64,000 bases of DNA. Source: Sapria himalayana. Taxonomy: Eukaryota > Streptophyta > Magnoliopsida > Malpighiales > Rafflesiaceae. The DNA lies in contig JAREIK010000374.1 of the NCBI GenBank assembly GCA_029783825.1, positions 288,468 to 352,467 of the forward strand, written 5' to 3'. A program made the position numbers and the translations under genes. The notes under the pieces were generated by a model, which worked only from the letters and a program-made list of their open reading frames with translations, had not been told where the DNA came from and did no database searches. Below, piece after piece: positions 15,581 through 28,300 of the stretch; position 1 is the stretch's first letter, and every line of letters starts with the position of its first letter.

Positions 15581-16079
15581 CTGATAATAAAAGTAGGGCA
15601 TGTGATGATACTCAACTGATGAACTTGAGATTGAGCGAGTTTTTGACGAGGCGACGAGCTACTTCTCCCAAAATAGTACCTGATATTCCTCCTGGACCAA
15701 AATTACACTACACTACATGAGCATCATAATCATAATCATTCTAAGACCTAGTTCAATTAGAACCAATCAGTGTATAACCTAGAGCAAAAAAAACTTATTT
15801 ATCCATACGTTCGCTTTGTACCATGTGATAATTGCATATAAATACAATTACTAAGATTTTTAAGACCAACCTCTATCTACCTGGCTAGCCTGGACTAGAA
15901 ATATCTTCATCTCATAGCTTTAGAAAAAGTCTAATATCCATGGCTTTTATTACCTACATTAGTGAGCAATGCACGATGATGACCAGACCAGCCTGAGCAA
16001 TTATATATTCAAAAGTGTGTCTGTGTGTAAATGGGTGAAGATGTATGAAAATATATACATGTCTACAAATAAATATATA

Positions 16080-16440
16080 TACCCACTTATGTATACACTC
16101 GGTATATATGTACGTATATACTATAGTATAAACATGTGTATATACCAATTATATACATACATATATACTAAAGTATAAAAGTATGTATATACCGAGTATA
16201 TACATATGAATATACTACAATATATATGTATGTATAAACTGAGTATATACATACAAATATACTCAGTATATACAAACATATATACTGAGTATATACCTAC
16301 AAATATACTCAGTATATATGAACATATATACTCGGTATATACGTACTTATATACTTAGTATATATGTAGATATATACTTAGTATTTATGTACATTTATAC
16401 CAGGTATATATGTACTTACATACTATAGTATTATATGTAC
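16080..16440. repeat. Palindromic TATAC minisatellite, expanded copy
   Basis: Same ~20-bp unit as at 14030-14250 but with clearly more copies. ACTCAGTATAT and ACTGAGTATAT alternate along the tract, giving strong local self-complementarity. A related short tract lies at 57050-57175. Confidence 0.75.
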
Positions 16441-17289
16441 ATAAATATAATCACATAGCCTTAGATCACACACACTTGTACTTTCATGAAAATACACATA
16501 CCATCAAAATAACAGAAGAAAATAATATAGGACATAAAAATCACGCATAAAGGTCTCTTAGACATGATCAGCAATTCTAGTTCTTTTTCCTTTGGTACAC
16601 CACGTAGATAGAAAACATTGTTACACCTGTACTTGGAGCATAACATACTACATTTATAAACCAATAATTGATTACAAGTAGTTGTAGATCAGAACTACGA
16701 TGATGCATATCTGTACGAAATAAGAGTGTCAAGAACAAACCGGTTTTTGCATGGAATTAATTTTTTTGGTTCATCTTACAGCTTCTGAAGCAAAGGTGGT
16801 GTTCCCAGTACCATGGAGAACTAGCCAAGGCTTTTGCATATGTATAATAGGCTAAAATTCTACCCCCAAAATTTGGGGACACACAAACATATTCACAGAT
16901 ATTTAAAAATAATTATTATAGACATGAATAAACACAAATTAAAGTTGATAGACATACAGTTTCCACAAAAATCTAAAAGATGTCCAGCAATGATATTTAG
17001 AGAGAAAGTGAGTCCAAAATAACATATTTTAGGAATAATGAAGATAATAGAAGTTTTGCCTCCTTTTGATCAAGCTGAAATTAGTAAATATGAGACCCAT
17101 GCATTGGAAGGACCATGACAATGTCTAAATGCTTTGAATCTTTATTAGGTTACTTGACAAAGCAATGAACAAAACTTGAATAAAAAAATGAAACCTACAA
17201 AAAAATCTAATCATGTTTTGCTACACAGACAAAAATCAATAACTATTCAGAAATAATTTTTATATGAAATCAGCCTCATGATTAGTAGG

Positions 17290-19240
17290 GAATTTTGTGC
17301 TAGCCTCTCCTGTGAGGTTTCGCAGCTAGATCTCGAAAGGCTATCTGTTGCGTCAATGCTGCTAACTGTGACTCCATATAGGACATTTGCTATTGCATTA
17401 CATTCTCTATTTCTTTCATCTCATCATTTATTTATTTAATTTCTTGCATTTCTTCCATCAAATAAGTAATCTGCTCCTCCTTCTCTTGTTTCATTTCCTA
17501 CATTTCTTCTTTCAAATTAGTATACTGCTCATCCTTCTGTTCTTTAATTTCATATATTTCTTCCTTCAAATGAGATATTTGCTCATCCTTTATTTTTCAT
17601 TTTGATCTCCATAACTACAATATGTTCATTTGTTTCCATTGCTTGTTGTTCGACCGCCTCATCCACCTTGATGAGACAGATGAATTAGAAGCACAACTGC
17701 TACAATAAAAAGCCACTCCCTTCAAGTCGATGCCATACACTCACTGCTTCTTACGACCTCCTATGGTTTCCAAATAAATAGGATCATACTTAATTGGTTG
17801 AAGATCCATAAAACCCTAAACTTGTTGATGAGTAGTTGTCACATGTTCCTCCATTAGTTCCTGGGATAAAATAAAGAAAAATACTATTCTAGATATACAT
17901 AAAATAAAATAAATATTTTGCATCCCAAATAATTTTCAAAATGTTCTGTAGTATTATAAAATATTATTAATATGACAAATTCTTAGATCAATCATCTAAG
18001 ACTTGTTGTCAACAAACTGACCATTCACTTTCTACACATGCATCTTCCTAAAAATCTCATAAAAATTGGGATCTCGACCCAATTCACCAGCCTAGAATAT
18101 ATATTTTTTAAGTCATAAAAAAACAAATGATCAAAAAATTTAACAAAATTAATAAAACCATGTAGAGATTTGATTTATTGGACTATTAGGACAACCTATA
18201 AATATATAAATGTTTACAATTTTAAAATTGTACCAAATCTCGAGAGTGCTCAATGCTCAACTTTGATCCTCCTATGTGTCGAGAGATTCCTGTATCTTGT
18301 CCAGCTACCTCACTTTTTCGATTTTTACTGGCAATATCTGATTTTTTTCTTCACATCTCGCTCTTCCCAATACTTAAGCCACTCGGGCCAATCATCCTCC
18401 AATATAAAATCAAACCTTTCTTTCATATTCTTCAATTTATAAACAAAATCAAAATACCATTGAGTAGCTTTGATCTCCCATAATGACTTTATCTTTCCAT
18501 CAAATTTGGGTGTCCATGTGCATTAATTCTATATATAAAAAAATCACAAAAGAATTTATATTAATAATAAGAACAAAATTATTTATTGCTTGAATAATAA
18601 CCTATCTTATAGTTAAGTAATTAGATACTTATTTATAAATGCTTTTGTTTTATTATTTTTACCTGAAAGTCTTTAAAATAAGATTATTTTCTCGATTCAG
18701 AAACTTTCTTCTAGAAGAATACTTTAGAATCAGTCATTTTCTTGAAAGACTTTGTAATTATAGTCAAACACTTGTGAGATGGAATAAAACTATGCAAATA
18801 AATAAATAACATTGAAAACAAATAAATCATAAGAATATAAAAAACCCCTAATAGTAACATCAAAATTTTTTTTCAAGTCATTTTTACATATTTCTTTTAC
18901 CTCCCAACCACAATCTCAATTACTAACTTTGCACTGACTACAGAGGAAGGCATAGTATTTGATGATATCATTGGTTTTGTAAATGGGGGAACTATTAGTG
19001 TAAAATGTGGTGTAGAAGATAGAGATGGATCAAAATTGTGTGCAAGAAGCATAATGAGTGGTGGGCTTATATCTAATAAAAGTGATAGTATAGGTCTCAA
19101 TAATGGTGATGGTGATAGAAATAAAGATGGTGATTTTGATGTTGAAGTCTGGATATGGTGAACAAGCATGCATTGAACAATAAAACACACTGATAGATTT
19201 CAACAAAATATAGAAAGTCTTTGTTAGTTTAATATTATAA
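17290..19240 (-). pseudogene. Decayed CACTA second gene (TNPA-like, plant Ptta/En/Spm type), outer element
   Basis: Reading leftward on the minus strand, recognisable pieces appear in the expected order. A Ser/Pro-rich N-terminal region is at 19190-18900. A stretch over about 18500-18360 ends in WPEWLKYWEE and is followed, after a frame change, by SDIASKNRKSEV and ISRHIGGSKLSIEH (18360-18240). LGRDPNFYEIFRKMH follows at about 18085-18040 with a stop directly after it, then QFVDNKS. The C-terminal part (17870-17400) has DPIYLETIGGRKK and then a long Glu/Lys/Met-rich, coiled-coil-like segment. This order is typical of the second ORF of plant CACTA elements. Several stops and frameshifts break it. 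A close relative, also broken, is at 58760-59740. It presumably once bound the subterminal repeats. Confidence 0.75.
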
Positions 19241-19300
19241 TAAAATTATAACAATTTAATTATCAGCATCACTATCATCCTTTAATGGATGTTCTGATAT

Positions 19301-19440
19301 CACTACAACCAAACTTCAAATTAATGACATTTTATACCTTGACGCTTTTATAAAATGTCATTATTATATTTATACTTAGACATTTAATGACACTTACTAG
19401 ATGTGTCATTGTTAAGACTAATAGGTTAGGAAAATTTCTT
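19301..19440. repeat. Inner CACTA left end and subterminal repeats
   Basis: CACTACAAC is followed by motifs around ATGACATTTTAT, TTGACGCTTTTA, ATGTCATTATTA and AATGACACTTA. The same set recurs near the right end, so these are the element's subterminal repeats and differ from those of the outer element. Confidence 0.8.
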
Positions 19441-19865
19441 AACTCCTTAAAAATTGCCAAGGAATAAGGGCTGAAAATTAAAAATTTTGTCACTTTTATT
19501 AGTGTCATGGATGTGAAAAAATTAATTTTGAATTTATTGATTTGTAACTAATTTCTCATGTATTTTTTTGTATAATAAGTAATAATATTTTTAATTTTAC
19601 TCTAGATTAATAAAAAAAATTATCAAATTTTAGTTGAAAATTATTTATTAAAAATAAAAAGAAACTTATGATAAAATTAAAAAAAATTTAAATATTTTTA
19701 CAATCAAAATTGAATTTTTTATTTATAAAATAAATAATAATATTTAATTTTAAAATTAATCTGTTAATATTTAATTTATCCCCAAGAGAAATAAAAATAA
19801 AATGTAAATTTAAGTTGATTTAATAAAATTATGTGATTAATTTAATATTATTTTTTACTTAATTT

Positions 19866-19996
19866 AATAAAATGAAGAATCGATCGCTAGAAAGACGAGC
19901 ATGTCTTCTTCATCAGGTTCAGGCCTTTTCCAATAGCTCGGCTTCAAGCTCGCATCTCCGATATCCTTGGCCATCTTTGCAGCATCCCATAATTTT
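19866..19996 (-). other. Possible captured gene fragment, unidentified
   Basis: On the minus strand an open stretch reads WDAAKMAKDIGDASLKPSY followed by WKRPEPDEEDMLVFLA. Composition and codon use look like ordinary protein, unlike the AT-rich surroundings. It sits between the element end and the transposase gene, a usual place for transduplicated host fragments. The upstream side has no open continuation (TAA immediately before). I do not recognise the protein. The overlapping plus-strand frame at 19872-20144 looks less protein-like. Confidence 0.35.
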
Positions 19997-20289
19997 CCCC
20001 ATTAAGTTTCTAATTGTAGTCAAATACTCTTGTCCGCAGTTTCTACACGGCTTAGATTTACAAACTATGGAAAGTGGAATTGTACATGGCTTATGCATCA
20101 TATCTTCGACATCGTGTTTTCTGTTGCTATTTTGTGAAGTTTAATTAGTTATGTTTCCATCATTCAATGCAGATTTTGTGATATTAGTGCTGGGTTTGTC
20201 AGTGATTTTGCCGTAGTTGAGTTATCTGCTTTCAGGCTACTATTCTGCCACAGAGTAATAATGAATTCTTTTCCATTTCCCATTTTCAG

Positions 20290-20376
20290 GCTCAGTCTCC
20301 AGTTCATCTTGCAAGGTCTAATTTGCTAATTACAAGGGATATAGAGTGGACAATTCTTGTTGTTGGCTTTGAGCAG
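20290..20376 (+). pseudogene. Captured exon resembling plant scramblase-related (AIM25-like) protein
   Basis: An 87-bp open stretch of 29 codons is bounded by a good acceptor (TTTTCAG before 20290) and donor (GTGATT after 20376). It reads AQSPVHLARSNLL then ITRDIEWTILVVGFEQ. This resembles the start of the conserved core of plant phospholipid-scramblase-related proteins. The next host exon is not seen. It lies in the 5' region of the inner CACTA, so it is most likely a host exon picked up with its flanking intron sequence. The family call is from memory of motifs and needs a database search. Confidence 0.5.
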
Positions 20377-20792
20377 GTGATTATCCATTCTTTTTTATTT
20401 TTTGATCTCGTGTCATTTTTATACATGTTGGTCTATTTGTTCTCTCATCCTCTAATTTTTAGACAGTGACAGTATGGAAAAAATGAGGTTATATTTCATA
20501 AAAATGTGTGCTCTATAGTCATATCATTTCATAATCAATTAGCCTAAGGACCTAGAGACATTTAATGTCATATCTATAAATCCGTCTAGCTCACGTATTT
20601 GTTTATTTTATGTTAGATATTACATCAAAGTCAAAATATAGTAGTATCTTGTATTGAAATAGATTAAAGGTAAATTAATACTCACCTAATTAAATACATT
20701 TACTCTATTTTTTAAATGATTTCTATACATTGAGAAGTATGAATAGAATATTACTATCTTCCTCACTAAAAAGAAAAGAAAGAAAAGAGGGA

Positions 20793-21024
20793 TATTATTA
20801 TCAAAACAAAAAGATGTACCTTATATACATGGGAATATTGATTATAGGAAATGAGAAATTAAACAAAGTATTTATAAAATTAATATACACAAATAAGGAT
20901 ATTACTATCAAAAAGAAAACATATACGTTATAAACCTTTTATACATGGGAATATTGATTATTGAAAATGAGAAATTAAGCAAAATATTTGTTTAAATAAG
21001 CTACACAAATAAGGAAAATAAGAG
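20793..21024. repeat. 116-bp tandem duplication
   Basis: TACATGGGAATATTGATTA starts at 20826 and again at 20942, and the flanking sequence (AATGAGAAATTAA, ACACAAATAAGGA) also matches. It is AT-rich and has no coding sign. Confidence 0.8.
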
Positions 21025-21727
21025 TTGGGGGTCCAGTAAATAGAATATAACATTTTTAAGCATTTAGAAATAAATAAAATAATATAGTTAACAGGAGAAT
21101 ACATGGCCAATTAAATTTTTCCTTTTCTCATTACACAAATTTATTCTCTTTTCCTTAGTCATGTTAGAAAAAAAACATCTTATTTTTTCTTTTCCCCAAT
21201 TTAATATAATGGCCTTTATTATTATAAATTAGAGAATCAGATTTAACCTCAAAAATGATAAAAATAATTTTTTGTTAAAATTATAACAAAAAAAAATTTA
21301 AAAACCTATAATACACATGAATTCATGATGGGAGGTTCTAGGATCGGATTTGGAGGAGAATAAAATATATTTTTATTAATAAATTGACTTTTCTCATATT
21401 TTACTCTAATATAAAGAATAATTAAATGATATTTTTTTGTTTAAATATTTTTTTTCTAGGAATCATACTAACTGTGAGAAATAATTTCTCATGTTTAAAT
21501 ATTATATTAATAATTTTGCCTATGTAAACAAATTCAACATTATTACAAAAATTAATGCGCATCCCTTCTATCTTATATCTAACATGCATTTTAATATTTT
21601 ATTACATTGATTTTTGAATTTTCTTTTAACTTATAAATAAGAGGTTGCTCAACGAATAACATTGGAATGTTAATGTGTTCTTCCATTTGAAGTGTGATAA
21701 CTATTGGAAATAATTTTTTCTTTAAAA
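21025..21727. other. AT-rich region upstream of inner TNP2, nothing recognised
   Basis: No ORF or repeat of note. It lies directly upstream of the transposase start and would hold its promoter, but no single TATA motif stands out in such AT-rich sequence. Confidence 0.5.
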
Positions 21728-24700
21728 ATGGATCGTTCATGGATATCAAAGGATCGAAGATCGAAGGAATATGAAGATGGAGGTGAATGCTTTGTTGCAT
21801 TTGCAATACAAAATTCTGCAAATAAAACCTCCATTAAATGTCCATGCTTACACTGCGGTAATATGATTTTCAATACTCCTCAAAAGATTCAAGACCATTT
21901 GTTTTTCTTTGGAATTGATTAGAGTTACCATACATGGTATTGGCATGGAGAGGCAGCTCCAAGTGGCCCACCTTCCATAAGAGCAGAACATTATGATAGA
22001 CTTCAATTTGATGATCAAGGTAGTACAATAGAAATGGTTCAAGTTGCACATGATGGTTGTCAAAATGATCCTGAATTGTTTGCAAGATTACTACAATATG
22101 CAGAAAAACCATTATATCCTAGTTGCATAAACTTTACAAGATTGCCTACCTAGATCAAATTATACAACTTGAATGCACGTTTTGGGTGGTCTGATAATAG
22201 TTTTTTAGAGCTTTTACAAATTCTTGGAGAAATGTTGCCTTTAAACAATGAATTACCTTTGTCAATGTATGAAGCGAAAAAGACATTAAATTCTTTGGGA
22301 ATGAAATATGAGAAAATACATGCATGCCCAAATGATTGTGTACTTTATCAGAAGGAGTTGAATGATGCATCCTTATGTCCTACCTGTGAACTTTGAGGTG
22401 GAAGATAGATAACACAGGAACTAAGAAGAGAAAAGGAGTTCCTATGAATGTAATGTGGTATTTTCCTCTAATTTCAAGATTTAGAAGAATGTTTCAATCA
22501 TCAAAAATTACAAAAGAGCTCATTTGGCATGGTGAAGAACGAAATTTTGATGGGAAATACATCATCCATCAGATTCACCATCATGGAAGCAAGTTGATCA
22601 CAGGTGGCCTGAGTTTTCATTAGAACCTAGAAACTTGAGACTTGCAATTTCTATAGATGGCATAGATCCTCACAATTCATTTAATAGCAAACATAGTTGT
22701 TGGCCCATTCTCATGATAATTTACAACCTTCCTCCATGGTTGTGCATGAAAAGAAAATTTATGATGTTATCTTTATTAATTTCAGGTCCACGACAACCTG
22801 GCAATGACATTGATATCTATTTAGCACCACTACTGAAAACATTATGGGAGGTTGGAGTTCAAGTTTACGATGCACATAAACAAGAAATCTTTACATTAAG
22901 AGCCATTCTTTTATGGACAATCAATGATTTTCCTGCATATGGAAACATGTCAGGCTGCAAAGTTAAAGGATATTATGATTGTCAAATATGTGGAGAAGAA
23001 ACATATTCTTGTAGGTTAAAGCATGGAAAAAAAGAACTCCTATACTGGACATAGATGATTTCTTCCAAGAAACCATCCGTATAGGAAACAAAAGAAAGCA
23101 TTTGATGGAAAACAAGAGTTCGGGTCATCTCCACAAATATTGACTGGCGAGGAAATATTAAAAAAAATCAATGGAATTTGCAATTCTTGGGGGAAAAAAA
23201 GGTTATTCTGGGAAAATCTGAAATCAACAATACAACTTGTTGGAAAAAAAAGTCAATTTTCTTTGATCTTGAGTATTGGAAATATCTTCATGTTTGTCAT
23301 AATTTGGATGTAATGCATATTGAGAAAAATGCTTGTGAAAGCATTATTGGTACCTTACTCAACTTTGCAGCTAAGACAAAGGATGAGCTTAATTTTCGCT
23401 TGGATCTTGTAGATATAGGCTTAAGGAGCGAATTGGTACCAAGGTTTGATTCGAAGAGAACATATCTCCCTACTGCATGTTATACACTTTCTATAATGGA
23501 AAAGAAGGTGTTTTGCCAAATACTTTCACAATTGAAGGTTCCATATGAATATTGTTTGAACCTTCGAAACCTATTGTCAATGGAAGACTTGAAACTTAAT
23601 GGCTTAAAATCCCATGACTATCATGCATTAATGCAACAAATTTTGCCAGTTTTGTTACGTTCTATCTTGCCCAAGAATGCGAGGAATGTCATTTGTAGAT
23701 TGAGTTTATTTTTCAATGCTCTCTGTACTAAATTCATTGATGTTCCTTCATTAGATGAGTTACAAAATGAGATAGTAGTGACATTATGCTTGTTTGAAAA
23801 GTACTTCCCACCTTCGTTCTTTGATATCATGGTGCATCTTACTGTGCATCTTGTAAGAGAAGTGAGACTTTGTGAACCGGTTTACTTTAGGTGGATGTAC
23901 CCATTTGAAAGGTTTATGAAAGTATTAAAAGGCTATGTACGAAATCGTACTAGACTTGAAGGTTGTATTGCTAAATGCTATATTGCAGAAAAAGGAATCG
24001 AGTTTTGTACAGAGTACTTATCAAATGTGGATGCAATTGGAATTCCTAGTAGTTCAAACATTGACCACAAAGTCGGGGCACCAATATTTGGTGGTCTTAC
24101 TATGAAGGCTGAATCCAATTTATGGTTACAAGCACATCATTATGTGTTGGAAAATACATCAATTGTCCAACCTTATATTGAGTAAGCACCACTAACTTTT
24201 TGTTTCTTTATTTGTTGTACGTATAATATATTACTCTAATTATTTAATTTTTATACATGACCTCATAGAGAGCACATGCAATGGCTGAAAGTGAAACATC
24301 CACGTCAAACAAAAAGGCAAAAGTGGTTGCAGGATGAGCATGTTCATACTTTTACCTTTTGGTTACGAAAAAAGGTACTATAATGGTTTATTAAATTTTC
24401 CTTTTCTTTTTCATTATTGGTTAACATATAAATGATATCTGTATCTTATTTCTATCAGTTGAAGTTGCATTGGGAAATAATGAATTTATATCTGAAACCC
24501 TTAAATGGATAGCGGATGGTCCAAGCCATTATGTGATGAAGTATAATGGTTATGTCATAAATAGGTGTCAATATAATACCAAGGGGAGTGATTATTTACT
24601 AGCTACCCAAAATAGTGGAGTTAGTATTGTATCAACGACCATGAAAATTGCTAGTGCTGAGGATAAAAATCTTATTTTCGTGGAATTTTGTTTCTATGGG

Positions 24701-25108
24701 GTTATTACTGAGATTTGGGACCTTGAGTATACTATGTTTAGAATTACAATCTTCAAGTGTGATTGAGTTGATAATAATAATGGAATCAGTGTCGATGATC
24801 TTGGGTTTACCTTAGTTGAATTTAGCAGATTGGCTCATAAGTCGGATTTGTCCATATTAGTCTCCCGAGCTAAGAAAGTCTTCTATGTACAAGATGAGCT
24901 TAATCTAAGATGGTCAATTATTTTGTCAACTCCTCAACAAGACTTCACAGCAAGAGCAAATGATGATGATCCCATGGACATTTCTATTGAATACAATCCA
25001 GTCATATCTTCTTTGCCACAAGTTGAATTATTTGATGCACTGGATGAATCTAATAAAATTTGTAATCACGATGATTGTGAGGGAATTTGGGTTGAGAACA
25101 AATCATAA
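21728..25108 (+). pseudogene. Inner CACTA transposase (TNP2-like; Transposase_21, DUF4218, DUF4216), broken
   Basis: The start is chosen at MDRSWISKDRRS, the usual beginning of this family, followed by a CPCLHCG zinc-finger-like motif. The core follows with WYFPLISRF, PWLCMKRKFMML, SGPRQPGNDIDIYLAPL and NDFPAYGNMSGC, then HNLDVMHIEKN. The DUF4218 part includes MEDLKLNGLKSHDYHALMQQ and FRWMYPFERFMKVLKGY. After two short introns (24182-24268 and about 24375-24460) the DUF4216 part contains YGVITEIWDLEYTMFRI and ends at CEGIWVENKS. Breaks: TAG at 21920 and 22151, frame changes near 22390, 22557, 23030 and 23200, TGA at 23056, and TGA at 24764 in place of Trp. Between lesions the protein is well kept, so inactivation is fairly recent. 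Such proteins cut and rejoin the element at its CACTA ends. Confidence 0.9.
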
Positions 25109-25383
25109 ATGTATCCAATTTTTATCTTTGTTATGGCTTTGTGAATTGATACGCTTCTAAATTTTTTTGTTTTTTAAATGTATGCTTACTAGTTAATTTA
25201 TTTGTCTTTGTTATTAGATGAATGTTATGCTTTCAATTTTAGTTAATGGCAGGTTGAGAATATTCTAAAAATTGACATTATTATGTTTTATGCAAAACAG
25301 CTGATTAGGTAATGCCTTTAATTAGTTAATTTTTTATCCTTAAAATTTTCTTTCGATATTTTTGTACTTTTTTTTAATCATTA
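25109..25383. other. Spacer between the two inner CACTA genes
   Basis: AT-rich, without open frames. It holds the 3' end of the transposase gene and the upstream region of the next gene. Confidence 0.5.
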
Positions 25384-28300
25384 TATTTATTTTTATGATA
25401 GGTATGGAAACAGAACAACAAGATAAAGCAACTACAAGAAATAGATGTAGAGGGATAACAAGAAAGCCTATGGTTATCAAGAATAGGAGCAAAGGAATAA
25501 AACTTTCAGTTAAGTATAATGTTGATGGTGTTTATGGTGGACAAGCTGTGGTGCATCTCAGAAGTTATTTAGGAGTATTGGCACGTACCATGGTCCCAAT
25601 TAGATATAGCACTTGGCACCATGTACCTAAGCAATTGAAGAATAAATTGTGGGACTCCATTGAGGTAAACTTGTATTTTTTTTCTATTTATAATGTTTTC
25701 TAATTTTATTTGCAAATTTTTTTAACAACTAATAACTATGTTCATTACTTCTAGGCTGCATTTACATTGGATTGTAAAAGTAGAAGGAACCGTATAAAAA
25801 CAATTGGCAGGTGCTTTAGATCTTTCAAGAACATGTTGACTACAAAGTATATCATTCCATTCAAAGACCAACTAGAGCTTCTTAAAAAACAACCAGTTGA
25901 ATATAATTTTATTGAAGATGAAGATTGGACAATTTTTGTCAAAGAAAGATTGACTCAAAGATTTCTGGTAAATTTCTAATTATTTTCTTGGCATTTTCTC
26001 ATTTTTTCTTTACTTAATATAAATTAAAATTTGTAGGAGTTTAGAGAAGTTCAAAAGGAAAGAAGGAAAAAGCATATTTATAATCATCATCTTAGTAGGA
26101 AGGGATATGCTGGTCTTGAGGAGGAGATGATAAGTTAAAGATGTTGTTAATTTACTTTTTAATTTATGTTGAATTTTCCTAGAGACTCATTATATTACAT
26201 TGCAATATTGTAAAAGCCAGTAGAAACCGGTTTTACTAGAGTCATTGATAGAAGTGAATTAGGGAAGAAAGCAATGGTGAAAAAAGATGGCACGTATGAT
26301 GAAGTGGTCATTCCGGTAGTGGAGAAGATTGTAAGTATAAGTTATGGAATAAATATTTCATTTACGTTAATAACTTATTTATGTTAACCAATATGACATT
26401 TAATTTTATAATATAATTGTGTATCAGGATAAGATGTTGCAACAGTCACAAGAAAGTAGTTTGAGTTTCAATGGAAATGACATACTTACAGAAGCATTGA
26501 GGAACTCCTGAATATGGTGGTCGAGTACTGAGCTAAAGGAAAGCATTATACTCCATGACAATATTTTCATTCTATGACAGATAGTGCTTTACGAGAATTT
26601 ATGAAAGAATTGCAAGAGCGACAATCAAAGTTTGAGGCAAAGATTTTATTCTAACTCTCTCAGATGGTACCCACCGCACCTCAATTTGATCTTGGTAGCT
26701 CTAACATGCTCCAAAAATATATTGTCCTTCCTAAAAGTGTTGAGCAACCAAAATGTTGAGTAGAAGACCACACTCCACCAATACTAGAAACAAACAAGGT
26801 AAGTTGTATTTAATATTATGTTCTTTAATATAAATGTGTTAACACAAACTCATAATTTTCATATCAACTTACCTAGTTGATATGAAAATATAGAAGTAAT
26901 GTTACAATATAAGTTAGAATGATAAATTATATTAATAAGCTCATTAAGTTATGATAACTCAATTTTGTCTAACTAATTCTTTCCTAATTGGAAATTATCA
27001 ACTTTAGATGATTACATATAACTAAACAATATTATTTTATTTTACAGGTAAGGAATTGTCAATTGGCCATAGGGACAAAAGAAAATATAGTTGCAGCTGG
27101 AACTATGGTACATGAACGTGGTGCTAACTTCCTTGTTGTTGTGGATATTTCTTATGATCCAAATGTATTACTTCCTGTACCTATTCCAAGACAAATTACC
27201 ACTATTAGAGATGCTATTGGGCATCAAATTTTATGGCATGCCCAATTAGTCATTCCTACTACTCATCACATCCAGGTATGTGCTTTTTTTTAAATTAAAA
27301 TTTTTTTTAATAATAATAATAAAACAATTTTATCTAGTACAATTCTTATTTATACAATGATATTTTATGTTTGATAGGATTCAAAGAAATTTAAGAAAGA
27401 GAGTAATAAAGAGAGAATTTTGAGTTTTAATGATGAGAATCCTATAGATATCAAGAACTTTGCTACATTAGTTGGGCGTTTGTTAAATGATGAGATGGTA
27501 CATGTAGTAGAAATCATAGAAGAGGTTTTTGGATATTCATTTAAGACCTCCCTCATGAAAGAAGATATGGATATCATAATATCATCAATAGAGGTGTCAT
27601 CTAATTGCCTTATATTCTATATACGGTAAGAGAAATATTTAATATGTTTTTCATATATTTTAACTATCTTATTTATGTTTTACTTTTTCATAATGAGAAT
27701 TGTATTTAAAATTAGTTAAATTAAAATATTAAAACTTTTAAATATTGAGTGAAATTAAATCAGGCACTTGCAGACAAAGATGGTTGATGCTAAAGAGGCA
27801 GAGCGATTTATTTTTGTAAATCCGACCTTGGGTTCCAAAGCTGGATTGGGAGAAGCAAGCAATAAAAATAGGTCAAGGGTTATAGCTAATCATTTGATGA
27901 ATGCAAATAATGCATATTTTGTTTTTATTCCATATAACACAGGGTAAGTTATTTAATATAAGTAAGATTATAAGTATGCATATTTTTCAAATTATAAATG
28001 TTATGTTGTTATACTAATGTTAATTTTGTAGTTGTCATTGGGTATTAGTGGTACTTGACATAAGGACTTTGATCACCTATTACCTTGATTCCTTGCATCA
28101 TCAACCTTCAGATGATCTTAAAGACATTGTTCATATTTAAGTTTTTCCATTCATATGATAGAATTAAGCATTTTTGGTAACAAAAATTTTTTTTCTTCAT
28201 GCAGGGCTCTAAGAAATCATCACCTTAAAAAACATAAATCATCAAAAAGAGAGCCTAATTGGGTTGTACTAGGGGTACATAACTCATTAACTGAGTAATA

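Larger units (their letters stand above)
14810..16960. repeat. 2.1-kb tandem duplication, copy 2
   Basis: Direct copy of 12690-14805 with the same order of landmarks. Its TATAC segment is longer and its right side continues into the decayed second gene of the outer CACTA. A third, single relative of the right-hand part occurs at about 57040-58400 in the CACTA remnant, so the tandem doubling is probably specific to this element copy. Confidence 0.85.

Noticed and set aside
20730..20933. Lys-rich plus frame of 67 codons
   Set aside because: It overlaps a 116-bp tandem duplication in A-rich DNA and resembles nothing known.
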